Below are positions 1-11,600 of a stretch of 64,000 nucleotides of DNA, one piece after another. The first letter of the stretch is position 1. Each line of letters starts with the position of its first letter. The notes under the pieces are model-generated. The model searched no databases. It was given only the letters and a program-made list of their open reading frames with translations, and was not told the origin of the DNA. Source of the stretch: Diplodia intermedia (taxonomy: Eukaryota; Ascomycota; Dothideomycetes; Botryosphaeriales; Botryosphaeriaceae); NCBI GenBank assembly GCA_021495925.1, contig JAKEKT010000005.1, positions 124,001 to 188,000 on the forward strand. Direction: 5' to 3'. The position numbers were made by a program, and so were the translations under genes.

Positions 1-960
1 CGGGTGAGCTCTGGGGCCACAGGACAGAAGAAGACCAACAAACGGTCATGTACTTCCTTGCGATGATAGCACTCCGTCAGCTGGTGACGCGAGTCCACGA
101 GACAATCTTTGAAGGTACGTGAAGAGCGCGGTGCTTTATATTGCCACCAGACTGCACATCACGCGCTGGGATTTGTGCGCACTTTGTTGGAGGTCGGAGT
201 ATACTCCGTATCAGATGCAACGCCCCTGCGGCCCTAGTTTCCAGGTCTCCAAGCGCGGGCTAACTCACCTCGCCACGCAGCATCCAAAGCGACGTCTGAG
301 ATACCCGAGGGACAGGATGGTCCGCCAACACACGTTATACGTGAGCTTTCTCGCCAGCTCGAGTCCTGGCGTTCCATGTTGCCACCGCCCCTGCAGTGGA
401 CCGACGAACCACCCGAGGCCCGGTTCCAATACATTCATCCCGACTCACCGGAAACCGTGAGATCGTTCGCTCCAGGCAGCACCAGCATCCCCTCTGAAAG
501 CCCCAATGCGCTGGATCTCGCCACCGCACATCTGCGTTCGCGGTACTACTACGCGCGTTTCATCTTGTATCGACCTTTCGTGTTCAAGGTGCTCCACTGG
601 CCGGCACAGACGACGGATGAAGACCGACAATTCGCGGGGATGTGCATCAAGAGCATTATGTTATGGCCGATTGCGCTTGCGCCCCCTAAGAACCGCAAGA
701 GACTGGTGCCATACCTGTTTGTGTGGACGCAGAACTTCATCAGCATCCTGCTCGTCCTGCGGGCCACGACGGTTAGTGCTATCCTCACTGATATCTGCCG
801 CAAGACGATCGACAACACTGAACTGATGCTCACCGTCGAATCTCTCCTTGAGTGGCTTGCCGACGTGCGAACAATCGATGGGGTTGCGTTGTGGAGCTGG
901 AAGATATTAGACCCGTTGTTCCGCGACGTCTTCCCACACAGCGCTGTCGCCAATTCGTAA
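1..960 (+). CDS. Fungal-specific transcription factor, C-terminal part (5' truncated by window edge)
   Basis: This is the 3' end of a gene that begins before the window. Exon 1 is open from base 3 to 114 and ends at a GTACGT donor. The acceptor is at 278-279 (ACGCAG at 275-280), and exon 2 runs from 281 to the TAA at 958-960. The split codon becomes GCA (Ala), and the reading frame continues without a stop. The peptide contains the pattern RELSRQLESWRSMLP...LQW, followed by an RYYYARFILYRPFV helix. This arrangement is typical of the C-terminal half of the middle homology region of Zn2Cys6 regulators. The DNA-binding cluster itself is not in the window, so the target pathway cannot be inferred. 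The family call is confident, the specific function unknown. Confidence 0.75.
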
Positions 961-1750
961 GCATCAGCATACAGTTGGTATGACGAAGAGAGGAGGATGA
1001 GCGGAACGCTCGACAAGAGCGCTGGGTTGAGAGGTGTGGCTTGCGGGGAGGACCGGTGCAGCCATCCAATGGTAGCAGAATCGGCCAAGAAACGAAACCG
1101 CGGTCTGACCGTAGACGGCACGGCTTCCTTTCCACGTAAGAAGACGCCTGCCTGTGCCCTCTATTTTTTGTTTCTCTTTCAGGTGGCTGCAAGCGTGCGT
1201 TAACGGCTTCACGACACCATCTGGAGTTCTCGAAGCGACTTTCAGCGTATTGGCGCCTCATGATTTCGAGAGTCTTGGTCGGATTAATCGTTTTGTTTGG
1301 GGAGCGAGGATACCATACCCGTTGTTGGACCCTGCTGGGCCCGTGTTTGTGGTGGCGCCCAGATCCTCGGCTCTATCGCGCCAGATGGGCCAGGGATGGA
1401 GACGAGTACAGCAAAGATGGCGGATTTTGGACTTTCATTCACTTCTCTCGGTCCATAGCATATACACGCCTTCCATGAGAATGGCCCTCAGTACATCTAG
1501 AGGTGGACCAACAGTCCGCCCTTCACTGCGTAGTACACAAAAGCGCTTACATTAACATTTACCATGCACAGCGCTTGCCTCGTTCGCGTGCTAGGTTTGG
1601 TCTAAATGGTTTCGCTCCCCATACTGCCGGGGTTTGAGGCTGTGAAAGGCCGGCCGCATGCCCGGCGCGTCCACCCCCGCGCCTTCCCCGCGAAGCTCTT
1701 GACATGAAAGACCGCATCAGCACCCCGCCTACGCATAACTTCTTTCGAAA
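961..1750. other. Intergenic region
   Basis: About 790 bp between the regulator stop and the UCH-like gene. Short overlapping open frames occur in several frames (for example 1154-1555), but none shows family motifs or a convincing start and splice pattern. I read it as 3' flank plus the promoter of the next gene. Confidence 0.5.
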
Positions 1751-2618
1751 ATGTCGACCTCAAAGATTATCGATGGGAAGAAATATTTCATCCCGTTAGG
1801 TATGTACATACATACAATACAGCCAGCGGCTCGCGCGCGCGCATCAATCAAACCAAAGCCTTCCGTGTCTCCTCCGCCGCCCTGGCATGTAAGCCTTAAG
1901 ACCTTACGCATTGATGATGACGATGATGCCAGAGAACAACCCAGAGGTCTTCTCGCACCTCATCCGCGCCCTCGGAGTCTCCCCGCAGCTCGGCTTCCAC
2001 GACGTCTACAGCCTGGACGAGCCGGACCTGCTCGCCCTGGTGCCGCGCCCCGCCCTCGCGCTCATCTTCATCGCGCCGGGCAAAATCTACCACGCCGCGC
2101 GCGACGACGAGGCCGCGCGCACGCCGCTCTACGACGAATCCGGCGAAGCGCAGCCCGTGCTTTGGATGCAGCAGACCATCGGCGAGGCGTGCGGGCTCAT
2201 GGCGTTGCTGCACGCCGTGTGCAACGGCGAGGCGAGGAGGTACATCGCCCCCGGCTCGCTGGTCGACGAGCTGCGGACCAAGGCGCTGCCGCTGGGCCGG
2301 GAGGAGCGCGCGCGTCTGCTGTACGGGAGCGAGGCGCTGGAGAAGGCGCACGCGAGCGCGGCGGTGCTGGGCGACACGGGCGCGCCGGAGCTGGGGACCG
2401 TGGCCGAGGGCGCGTTTGTGTGCTTCGTGAAGGGCGATGACGGGCACTTGTGGGAGTTGGCCGGGTACGCGCAGGGCCCGTATGATCGCGGCGCGTTGGG
2501 AGAGGAGGAGGATATGTTGAGTGAGAGGGCGTTGAGGCTGGGGGTGAGGACTTTCCTGGAGAAGGCGGGTGGGGATGCGAGATTCAGTCTTGTGGCGTTG
2601 GCACCGAGCGAAAAGTGA
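1751..2618 (+). CDS. Ubiquitin C-terminal hydrolase family (peptidase C12) homologue, probably catalytically impaired
   Basis: Exons 1751-1799 and 1933-2618 give 244 aa. The intron (1800-1932) splits a Glu codon and joins KKYFIPL to ENNPEVF, the conserved UCH N-terminus; the first ATG of the long second frame lies in the intron and is not used. Family features are clear: NNPEVF, DVYSLDEPDLLALVPRP, the oxyanion Gln and nucleophile Cys in QQTIGEACG (Gln97, Cys103), and DGHLWEL. Active UCH enzymes (human UCHL1 Cys90/His161/Asp176) use a His about 70 residues after the Cys and an Asp in an ELDG motif. Here those positions read GAF (Ala177) and ELAG (Ala193). The protein therefore looks like a UCH fold that has lost two of three triad residues, perhaps a ubiquitin-binding pseudoenzyme. 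The length is normal for the family (about 230-250 aa). Confidence 0.88.
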
Positions 2619-3794
2619 AGGGTCAGATAAGATGGCTGGATGACTGTCTTGGGGGTGCTTGTTGGGAGTTTAGATGGTTTCTTTTCTCTCTTTATCTTTT
2701 TTTTTCTCTTTCTTTTCTTTGCGTACGAGAAATTATGCTCGTGGTGCTTGACCGGGTCTCGGAATAGACGCTTCGAGGGTGCAATGGAGTGCTTCCTGTC
2801 GTGGACTTTTCGATGGTCCCCAGGCATCCGAATCAAGCCTGCGGTTTATATCTCTTCATTTGGCGCGCTCCATCGACAGTGGACGTCCACCGGCACTTCC
2901 ACTGGCACATTTCGATTGGCCTGAAGATGGATACTAACAACGGTACCTTGATAATGTCGATCGTGCCGACTGAGATATACCTCCCTCACATCTGAACACC
3001 TACCCTACGAATCTGCCCATTGCCGTATGGCTGAAGATATGCACTGTAAAATTGAATGGAAAAGCAATGTCAGTGATACATCAGCTGAACGCAGTAATCC
3101 ACTGGCGAACACGTACGTTACGCATCGTAAGACAAATCGACAACAGTGGCTGTTGTTTCATATTCCTGGTAATCAGGCCTGGGGTTTTGGCTAAACATTT
3201 ATCTTTTCGATCGTTATTTGGCATGGCAGTACACAACAAGTCGTTACGGGCACGTCTCGGATTGGCTCTGGCGTATCTTTTTTCCTGTCTTGCTATAGCC
3301 CCACATTCTTCTGCAGCGTTAGAGCCTACCGAGTTTCAATAGTACGTGGATTCGGAACAAAATGTAGGGTATGACGTTCGTTACCAACTAAAAATTGCGA
3401 TTAGAGGTGATGATCTCTGGGTATTATGTCTGAGTGAGTGTTGGACAGCCTCAAGTACAATCCCATGAACTTGATCAAGTCTAAATATAAAACAAACCTA
3501 TCTCTGTGAGGTAGACTGGGCTCGACCTTTTTTCCCTTTCACCCGCTGTGCTACATGTTCTGCCTGAGGCATCAAAACCGGGTAATGCTCGGTCGCTAGG
3601 CGCGTTTTCAACGCGACCATCGCCGCAGCGGCGGTGCTGTTGCCGGACAGCTGCTGCTCTCGCACCTCACTGACCTTACCCTTTCACTGCTGCAGTCACC
3701 CACCACCGTTCCTTCCCGTTTGCACCTGCAGTAGCGCCAAGCCGCACGCGAGCAGCACCCTAATTTCTTGCGCGCTGCGCACCTTCTCTTCGAC
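2619..3794. other. Intergenic region with pyrimidine tract
   Basis: About 1.2 kb between the UCH-like gene and POB3. A near-pure pyrimidine tract (about 2678-2720) lies just after the UCH stop, probably in its 3' UTR. An open frame at 3052-3342 has no recognisable motif and is not called. The last 200 bases are CT-rich, as is usual upstream of fungal start sites. Confidence 0.5.
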
Positions 3795-5819
3795 ATGTAA
3801 GTCAACCAAGCAAGCTTGCCCACCTCCGCCGATCCAGCATTGCGCCCACCATGTCCGCCTGGCTCGTCAATCCACCGGCTCCGACCGCTGACAAGGAAGC
3901 GCCTACGAGCAGGTCTGAGCCTCTCAGGGAAAGCTTCGACGGCATTTACCTAGACCTTTCGACGCAGCCGGGACGATGCCGCTTCGCTGAAGGTGGCCTT
4001 GGCTGGAAGCCTTCAGCCGGAGGTGATACATTCACCTTGGACAGCAATAACATCACACTGGGACAATGGAGTCGCGCCTCGCGTGGCTACGAGCTGAGGG
4101 TCTACACTAAGAATACCGGCCTCATCCAACTCGATGGCTTCCAGCACGAGGTAAGAACAGTCGCGCCCGCCGCAAATGTTTCAGTGGCGCTGACTTGCTT
4201 AGGACTTCGACCGTTTGGCCAAGGTCTTCAAGATGTGGTACAGCATCAACCTCGAGAACAAGGAGCACGCCCTGCGTGGATACAACTGGGGAAAGGCCGA
4301 ATTTGGCAAGTCGGAGCTGTCGTTCAACGTCCAGAGCCGCCCCGCTTTCGAGCTGCCGTACTCCGAGATCGCCAATACGAACCTAGCTGGAAAGAACGAA
4401 GTTGCGATCGAGTTTTCGCTCACTGGAAATGGCGAGGATACCGGCACGAACGGCCATCTAGGCGGCGCCAGGGCTCACGGCAAGAAATCGGGCGGCGCGA
4501 GGGACCAGCTCGTAGAGATGCGCTTCTACATCCCCGGAACTGTGACAAAGAAGGAGAAGAAAGAGGACGGCGAGGACGTTTCCGAGGGCGATGAGGAGGA
4601 GGAGCACAATGCCGCCAGCCTGTTCTACAACACACTTATCGAAAAGGCAGAGATTGGCGAAATTGCTGGCGATACCTTCATCACCTTTGAGGACATCCTG
4701 CATCTCACGCCCAGGTACGTAGCCTGCATCCGTGTTGATGTATTTCTTACTGACTCCGCGACAGAGGTCGTTTTGGTCTGGACATGTACGAGACATCGTT
4801 CCGTCTTCGTGGCAAAACGTACGACTACAAGATCCAGTACGATGCGATCAAGAAGTTCTTCGTACTACCGAAGCCCGACGACATCCACCAACTTATCACA
4901 ATCGGCGTCGACCCGCCTCTTCGCCAAGGTCAAACCAGATACCCTTTCATCGTCATGCAGTTCAAGAAGGACGAGGAGCTGGACGAGCCGGTTCCGCTAA
5001 ACATCGAGCCCGACGTGCTGGAGGAGAGATACAAGGGCAAGCTCGAGGCCCAGTACGAGGGACCGATCTACCGTGTCGTTGCACAATTGCTCCGTGGTTT
5101 GTCGGGAAGGAAAACGATTGCGCCGTCCCGGGACTTCGTCAGCCACCACCAGCAGAGTGGTATCAAGTGTTCGATCAAGGCCAACGAAGGCCATCTCTAC
5201 TGCATGGACAAGAGCTTCTTGTTTGTGCCTAAGCCAGCCACCTACATCTCTTTCGACCAGATCACGGTCATCACCATGTCCCGTGTAGGCGGCAACCTGT
5301 CGTCGAGCCGCACTTTCGACATCACAATCCGGATGAAGAACGGCTCGGATCACCAGTTCAGCAACATCAACCGGTACGTGGACAGATAAACTGCGACGAG
5401 AGCATAGCTAATCCTGTGGCACAGTGAGGAGCAGACGCCCCTGGAGGATTTCTTCAAGATCAAGAACATCAAGACCAAGAACGAGATGGTGGACGATGTA
5501 AGCAGCATGGTCTCGCACACTGGGAGATTCGCTAACAAGAACATAGTCTGGCGCGCTCCTTGCGGCAGCTCTCAACGACGACCTGGACGAGTCGGACGAC
5601 GAACAGGTGGCAGTCAACCGTGGCAGCGCAGACGAGGACTCGGAAGAACTGGACGAAGACTTCATGGCCGAGAGCGAGTCGGAAGTGGCCGAAGAGTTCG
5701 ATTCAGAGCACGAGAGCAGCGGCGACAGCGACGAGGAAATGGGAGAGGCGGATGCCGAGGGAGACGAGGACACGTCGATGGTGGAAAGACCAAAGAAGAA
5801 GGCGAAGACGGACAACTGA
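3795..5819 (+). CDS. POB3: FACT histone chaperone subunit POB3 (SSRP1 homologue)
   Basis: Six exons: 3795-3796, 3928-4150, 4203-4714, 4765-5373, 5425-5497, 5547-5819 (1692 nt, 563 aa). FACT (Spt16-Pob3) reorganises nucleosomes during transcription and replication in the nucleus. The N-terminus after splicing is MESFDGIYLDLS, the conserved family start, followed by the SSrecog/PH region (GRCRFAEGGLGWKPS), the middle double-PH region with RFGLDMYETSFRLRGK and LLRGLSGRK, and a strongly acidic C-terminal tail ending in a basic KKKAKTDN. No HMG box is present, as in fungal Pob3. The start codon appears split: exon 1 ends in AT before a GTAAGT donor and exon 2 begins with G. An alternative is an unspliced ATG at 3851, which would add 26 residues (MSAWLVNPP...) before ESFDG. 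Confidence 0.93.
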
Positions 5820-6217
5820 GGAGGCGATCGGCGGGTATTTCGATTTTCAGAGCGGAAGTTCCAGAGGTTGCATGACGAGTACCCAGGTCAGAGGCGTTAT
5901 TTGGGGGCCGCGCGGGAAAAGACAGCTTTCTTCATATTACTTCGTAATGGATGTCATGGCGGGCTGGATGGATGAATTGCTGGCGAATCACCAGGCAGGG
6001 AAAATGGAATGGGGGGCGGAGAATATGCGGCGTAGGTCCCCAGCGCCCCAGCGCCCCGCATTCGTGCGTGGTGCAGGTTGCCTGTGCGTCGGGGCTCGAC
6101 CACGAAACGCTTCTCACCCACACCCAGACCACCTCATCCCGGCGCCGCTCTCACCTCCGGAATGCGCTTTACGTCCAAGGGCTCCCTGAGCGTGCGTCTC
6201 TGCGGACAGCTTGACAG
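5820..6217. other. Intergenic region
   Basis: About 400 bp between the POB3 stop and the start of the zinc-cluster regulator. It contains no supported gene; it should hold the POB3 3' UTR and the promoter of the next gene. Confidence 0.5.
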
Positions 6218-8664
6218 ATGAGGTCGCGAACAGGCTGGTACGCCGCCCACCCCCTCAGACCGCGCTCACCAGCTGACAGCGTGCTGCCAGCCAGACGTGC
6301 CGCGTGCGAAAGCTGAAATGCGACGAACGGAAGCCCGTCTGCGGGCCATGCACCAAGGCCAGCCGCGAGTGCGTCTACAACTCCGGCCTCATCTTCCGCC
6401 ACCAGCAAAATGCCTCCATGAACGGCGAGGAAGGCGGCCCGCAACAGGGCCTCAAGGGTTTCTACGCCTACAAGAATACCTTTGGCCACGACGCCGTCTG
6501 GCTGGACATTCCCAAGCAAGGTGCGTCGCACCGCCCACGCGTGCAGCGGCCGCCAGGCGCTGACTGCCTGCAGTGAGATTCTGGAACACCACCGACCCCT
6601 ATAATGAGCCTATGTCGCCCGCCTCCGAGACGTCGCCTGGCAGCGCGCCTGAGCAGCCGCCGTCCTCACAACAAGATGCGCAGACCATGCAGTGGCCCCT
6701 CCCCGACTCTTTCGTCGCGCCCGACGCCCAGTCGCCCGCCCACGCTCTGCACGCGCTGTCTGCCGTGGCCACCGGCGACCACTATGCATACCTGCATCCG
6801 CGCGTGAGCAGGCACGACAGCACGCCCGCCTCTGATGCGCCGCTGAGATCGAGCAATGGCCTGTCGGCCATGCACCCGCCCACGCCGCTCGCTCGCCAGG
6901 CAGTCGATTCGCCCATATCGCCGCCCGTGTCCATGACCTCGTCCACAAACCACAATATCGATTTTCTTCTGAACCATCCTTCCGCCGCGTCGCCGCCGTT
7001 GGACCCCAGCCTACAATCCCCGTATGCGCAATCGGCGAGGGAGGTCTTGCACGCGAGGTCTGCGAGCTCACACATCTCAATGGGATCGGGCTCGTTTGAG
7101 AATAACGTGGAGAACGACCATGAGATTGCGTACCTCTTGCGATACTATTCCGAGGGCCCAGGGCAGTGGATGGACTTGTTCGACCTGGGTAAATACTTTG
7201 CGTCGTACGTCCCGGTCAAGGCGCAGACGAATCCGGTGCTCAAGTACGCAGCCATTGCTTATTCTGCGAAGGCGCTTGGGCGTGTGAAGGGCAAGCGTCC
7301 AATCATGGGCGGAAATGCCATCCGTTACGCTCGCACCGAGCTGTACCCTAATACGCATTCCGTCGACTGGTACCACAAGGCAACCGAGTACTACGATAAC
7401 GCTGTCTCCCTCCTCCGTCAAGCGCTGCAGGAAGACTCCCGCGGCATTTCGCAAGAGAGCGCTAGTGGCGAGGGCCAGTGGAGACCCGCTGATGGCTCGG
7501 ATGGAAGCTTTGGGCACCAAAAGCGCACCAGCCTATCGGGATTTCCGGTGTCAAGATGCAGCTCAGACGAGCTCCTCGCAGCTACCGCCATCCTCTGTGT
7601 TTACGAGTTCCTTGACGCGTCTGGCCCCGAATGGTCCCGTCATCTAAGCGGAGCCAAGTCCCTGATCGATATCGCGAAAGACAGTATGATGCCTCTGCAG
7701 CTTCCTTCTCCTGGTGTGGCTGTTCAATCACAGTCTGTGAAGCTTTCCAAGGCCAGAAAAGCGACCTTCTGGAATGTGGCCCGGCAGGACATGCTCTCAG
7801 CGTGTAAGTTCGGCCCTGTGGACAGTGTCTCTCACGCCACCACAGGAACGCTGACCCCTCACAGTCATCAATACCACTCAAACTCGGCTTGACACTGAAG
7901 ATCTGCCAATGTGGAAAGATGCTGGACTGCAGATTGATGATAACGGTTTCATCATGCCCGTCGAGGCAACCACCAGCGGCTACCCTGAGGGCAGAAACGT
8001 GATGAAAGAAGACATGATATCTAACTCCCTCGTCTGGCTCATGTCAAAGTTAGTCAACTTCATGGCAGCTGGTGACGAGCTTCCTCCGCAACCCGACTCG
8101 CCTTGGGCTCAAGGGGTACCGCAAAGGACGCTACTTGACTTCTGGACCTATCTCCGACGACAATTCCAGATATGGTACGACGGCCTTCCTCTTACCTTTA
8201 AGCCTTGCGCACGGATTCCGCCCTCCCGCATCCCTAGCTCATTAGTCGATGACGACCTTGATGCCGTGCTCCCTGAGGTATGGTACAGTCTACCTATGTG
8301 TGCCTCCACAATGCAATCGTACCATATGTCTCAGGTCCAGCTCCTATTGAACAAGCCGCACGAGACGACTCAGGGAAGATCGACCATATTTGCTCGGTTC
8401 AACTCCTACGAAAGCGCCGTCCAAGAAAGCCAACTGCACAGCCGAGAAATTGTTAGCATCGCTCTGTCGAGACCAGATTCTGCCGTGCGAATCAACTCAG
8501 TCCAGCCGCTGTACACTGCAGGACAGTGTCTTGCCGATCCAAGGGAGCGACGGCTTGTCATAAAGTTGCTGCGAGAAATCGAAACTGATACCGGTTGGGC
8601 TACGGATTACCGAGTGAACCAGCTCATCGAGCAGTGGGAATGGAGCGAGGGCGATGTTCCATGA
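6218..8664 (+). CDS. Zn(II)2Cys6 transcription factor with fungal transcription factor domain 2
   Basis: Exons 6218-6237, 6291-6520, 6574-7803 and 7865-8664 (2280 nt, 759 aa). The N-terminus MRSRTGCQTCRVRKLKCDE is a canonical binuclear zinc cluster with Cys at 7, 10, 17, 24, 27 and 34 (CX2CX6CX6CX2CX6C) and a basic linker. The 20-nt first exon ends inside the first Cys codon (TG|C). The middle is Ser/Pro-rich and probably disordered. The C-terminal half has the helical regulatory domain, with a SSDELLAATAILCVYEFLDA segment and GPEWSRHLSGAKSLIDIA, typical of the Fungal_trans_2 family. It should be a nuclear DNA-binding regulator. Nothing nearby identifies its target genes. Confidence 0.9.
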
Positions 8665-11600
8665 CGGATTCCATCACTGAATGGGCAAACAAAACATTCG
8701 TGGTTCCAACACTAACCAGAGGCAAAGCTGGTCTGCAGGATGCCAGCGGCGCGGTTCTACTCACGTGGCCGATAATTTCTCGCAGCCATACCTCCCGTGG
8801 GGGCAGATGGAGGGTACTTGCTTCCCTCATATGGAGCCACAAGGCCAGTATTGAGGGAACAAGCTGATTTGAAACTTCATCGTTCTGTTTTCAGACGGCA
8901 ACAGTCTACCAAGTGTGGCAAAAAAAAGCCGCCGCAACCAAAATGTAATAATACAATTCCTACCGTGTCGGTCGCCAGGCCTTAAAACCGTAGCGACATG
9001 GAGAGGCACACCAACGACGACCATCAATCATCAGAGCCAACAAGTGATGGCCATAATCACTATCAGGTGAAACATACAGGCAACTCTAGCCTTGGCACTC
9101 CGAAGATCGGAAACAAATCAGACTAGTATAGGAACATCATGTACCGAGGATGCCTGAGAACAATCAAGACGGAAGGAGTGATGTCAAGCAGTGTCCTGCT
9201 TCGCTATTGATAGCTCAACCACGCATTTGGCCCCAAACATTGACGTGGATGCCACCTTCGACAAGGTAACGGTTGAAAACCACCCCCACGCTTCAGGAAC
9301 AGTACGCATCGTGGACACATCGCTCCAGGTTCACTTTGTCAGAAATGGGATGCTGATGGGAGATGCATTCAACTGGGATAATGAGGTGAGGTGATCGGAA
9401 ACCTCGTAGGGATGAACGAGGAGATAATTGTACAACAAATGTTTCTTTTTCTCTGAAGCTGAAAATATATTTTCCTCTCCAAATCCCCCTTTCTGAACCG
9501 CAATCCGAGGGTTGAACCTTTAGAATGTTAGGGTTGTTCCTGTACCAAATGTCGTGGAAAACCTTCAAAGAAGGGCCACGCTAGCCCGATCGGGCTGCTT
9601 GTCGGTAGTGTTGAACATCAACGTCAAATGGTTGTAACAATAGAGCTACTCTGCGCCGTTACGCGGTGAGGTTGCTTCTGATGTCACCACTGCTCCTCAT
9701 GCCAGTAGTGAAACGGATCCTCTAACACGGTTCGGCCTTTCTTTCCATGGTACACTAGGCAACGCACGCACCTACCTCTACCGGCCGGCGATAAGGAAAG
9801 AGAGAGAGAAAAAAGAGAGAGGTAGAGGGTTGCCCAACAAACCGTTCAGTTCGGGGGAAGGGAGGCGGCGGCAGGAAGAAGGATGCAAGTACGCAAAAGG
9901 GGAAAGGGGGGGCCTAGTAGAAGTAAAGTAGTTCGAGGTGAAACGGGATAGGGATGTTGGATCGGGGATTTTGCGCGATGATGAAGCATCGGCGATGGGG
10001 TGTTGTTTTATCGGGGTGTGCTTTCTTTTCTTTCTTTTTGGTGCAGCACGGACGACGTGCGGTCAGGCGCCGGCGCTCTTTTTAAGTCCCATCGTACTCG
10101 TACATATATAGCTTGGGTGGGCGGCAAGGCGGACCGCGGCCCACGTGGGGAGCCGCGTGGTGTGGCTGTTGCTTGTGTTGATTTATCGGTGGCATGTGCG
10201 CGGGTATGACGGCGATCAATAGATCGGAGGCGTTTGTGTCGGTGACCACCACAGCGGACCCTTTTGCTTTTTCGCTCCTTTCTCCTTTTATCGATGCTGG
10301 TGTTGGCTCTTTTCTGTGGGCCGAAAACGCCAACAAAAGCTTGGGTGCGGTTCTGATCGACGATCTCTGGATCTCCTAGGCGACGCCTCCGTTGTCAATA
10401 CCGATCCGTCCATTATTTTCATCGGTGATCGGTCTCCTACGTTTTCAGACGGCGGTAAAAGTCAGGGTGTCAGGGATGAGATCGAGAGATCTGTAGTGTG
10501 GGTGTGGCTAGTGAAGCTTGCTGTTTGCAGAACTGTGGCGACCATGCGATTCTCGATCTGCGAACTTCGGTTGGCCAAGGTACCAAGGCTTGGGATGCTC
10601 CGTTCACCTGAAACCAAGGAAGCAAGACGAGATGACGTGGGGCCCTTGGTTACGGAGGTTTGGATGATGATGTTGCAGGCAATGTATCGGAGACACGACC
10701 TTCTCTCAGATCTCTAGACGTCAGCTGCAAGCGAAGGGCACAAACACCCAATGAAAGCCGAGCCTTGTGTCACTACTTCATCGGCGATGAGGCTGATGAC
10801 ACAAAGTGAAGGATCAAGAAGGCTTCGTGGATCAACGAACGTCCGACGCTCCGGTTCCACAACGTTGCTGCGTCTGGCTGGAGGTACCCGCGTGGCGAAT
10901 GCTGATCAGTCGATGAAAGCTCCACGTGCCGATCCCCCGGTTGAGATCAGGTATTATCATTGCGTGCCACGATTGCGCATTCCTCAGGATTTCGATGATG
11001 GTCAAACGCTCGTCCCATTCTCTTCCATTGGCCAGATGGTCGAATTCGACTTGGGTGAGTACAAGCACACGTCATGCATAGGTCGGGTTTCGAGATGCGC
11101 AGGGCCGGTTTTGGCAGGATGATAGGCAGGCAGCTCTTTGACAGTCAATGGCTATGACTCGCGATGAAGTGCAACAGGCTTGCGTCATCCAGCCTTGCTC
11201 GAGCAAAGGCGCACCGCCACAGGTACGCGGTCATCGTCGCGTTCGCTGAGAGCTAGCCAAGCTGGTGGGTGAGACGAGTTCGCCCGCTAGCAGCGATTCT
11301 GGCCAGACACACTATAGGGGTTCCCCAGATCGGCATCCGCCAGGCCGGCCAAATCGCGCGCGGGAACGGTTGACATGCATGCGGGGGGAGCATCGGCCCA
11401 GCCGCTTCGGGCGGAGCTTTGCTGAGCGCGAGCTACTCCCTCCTCTCAGCTAGCGCTGCAGCCACTGGCAGCCATTCCGCCAGCCTCTGCCGCTGCATGA
11501 GCGTGAACAGTAGCAGGCCAGGTGACCGGGCAGACTCATGTGCCGAGAGCCCGCGGCGGTGCCCTCAAACACGGTACCGTCTCTGCCGGGCCGCGTATGC

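Noticed and set aside
1911..1932. ATG-rich start (MMMTMM) for the UCH-like protein
   Set aside because: These codons lie in the inferred intron. Splicing from 1799 to 1933 restores the conserved KKYFIPLENNPEVF N-terminus.
3052..3342. 96-aa plus-strand frame between the UCH-like gene and POB3
   Set aside because: No motif and no homologous family that I recognise; the first residues look like random AT-rich sequence.
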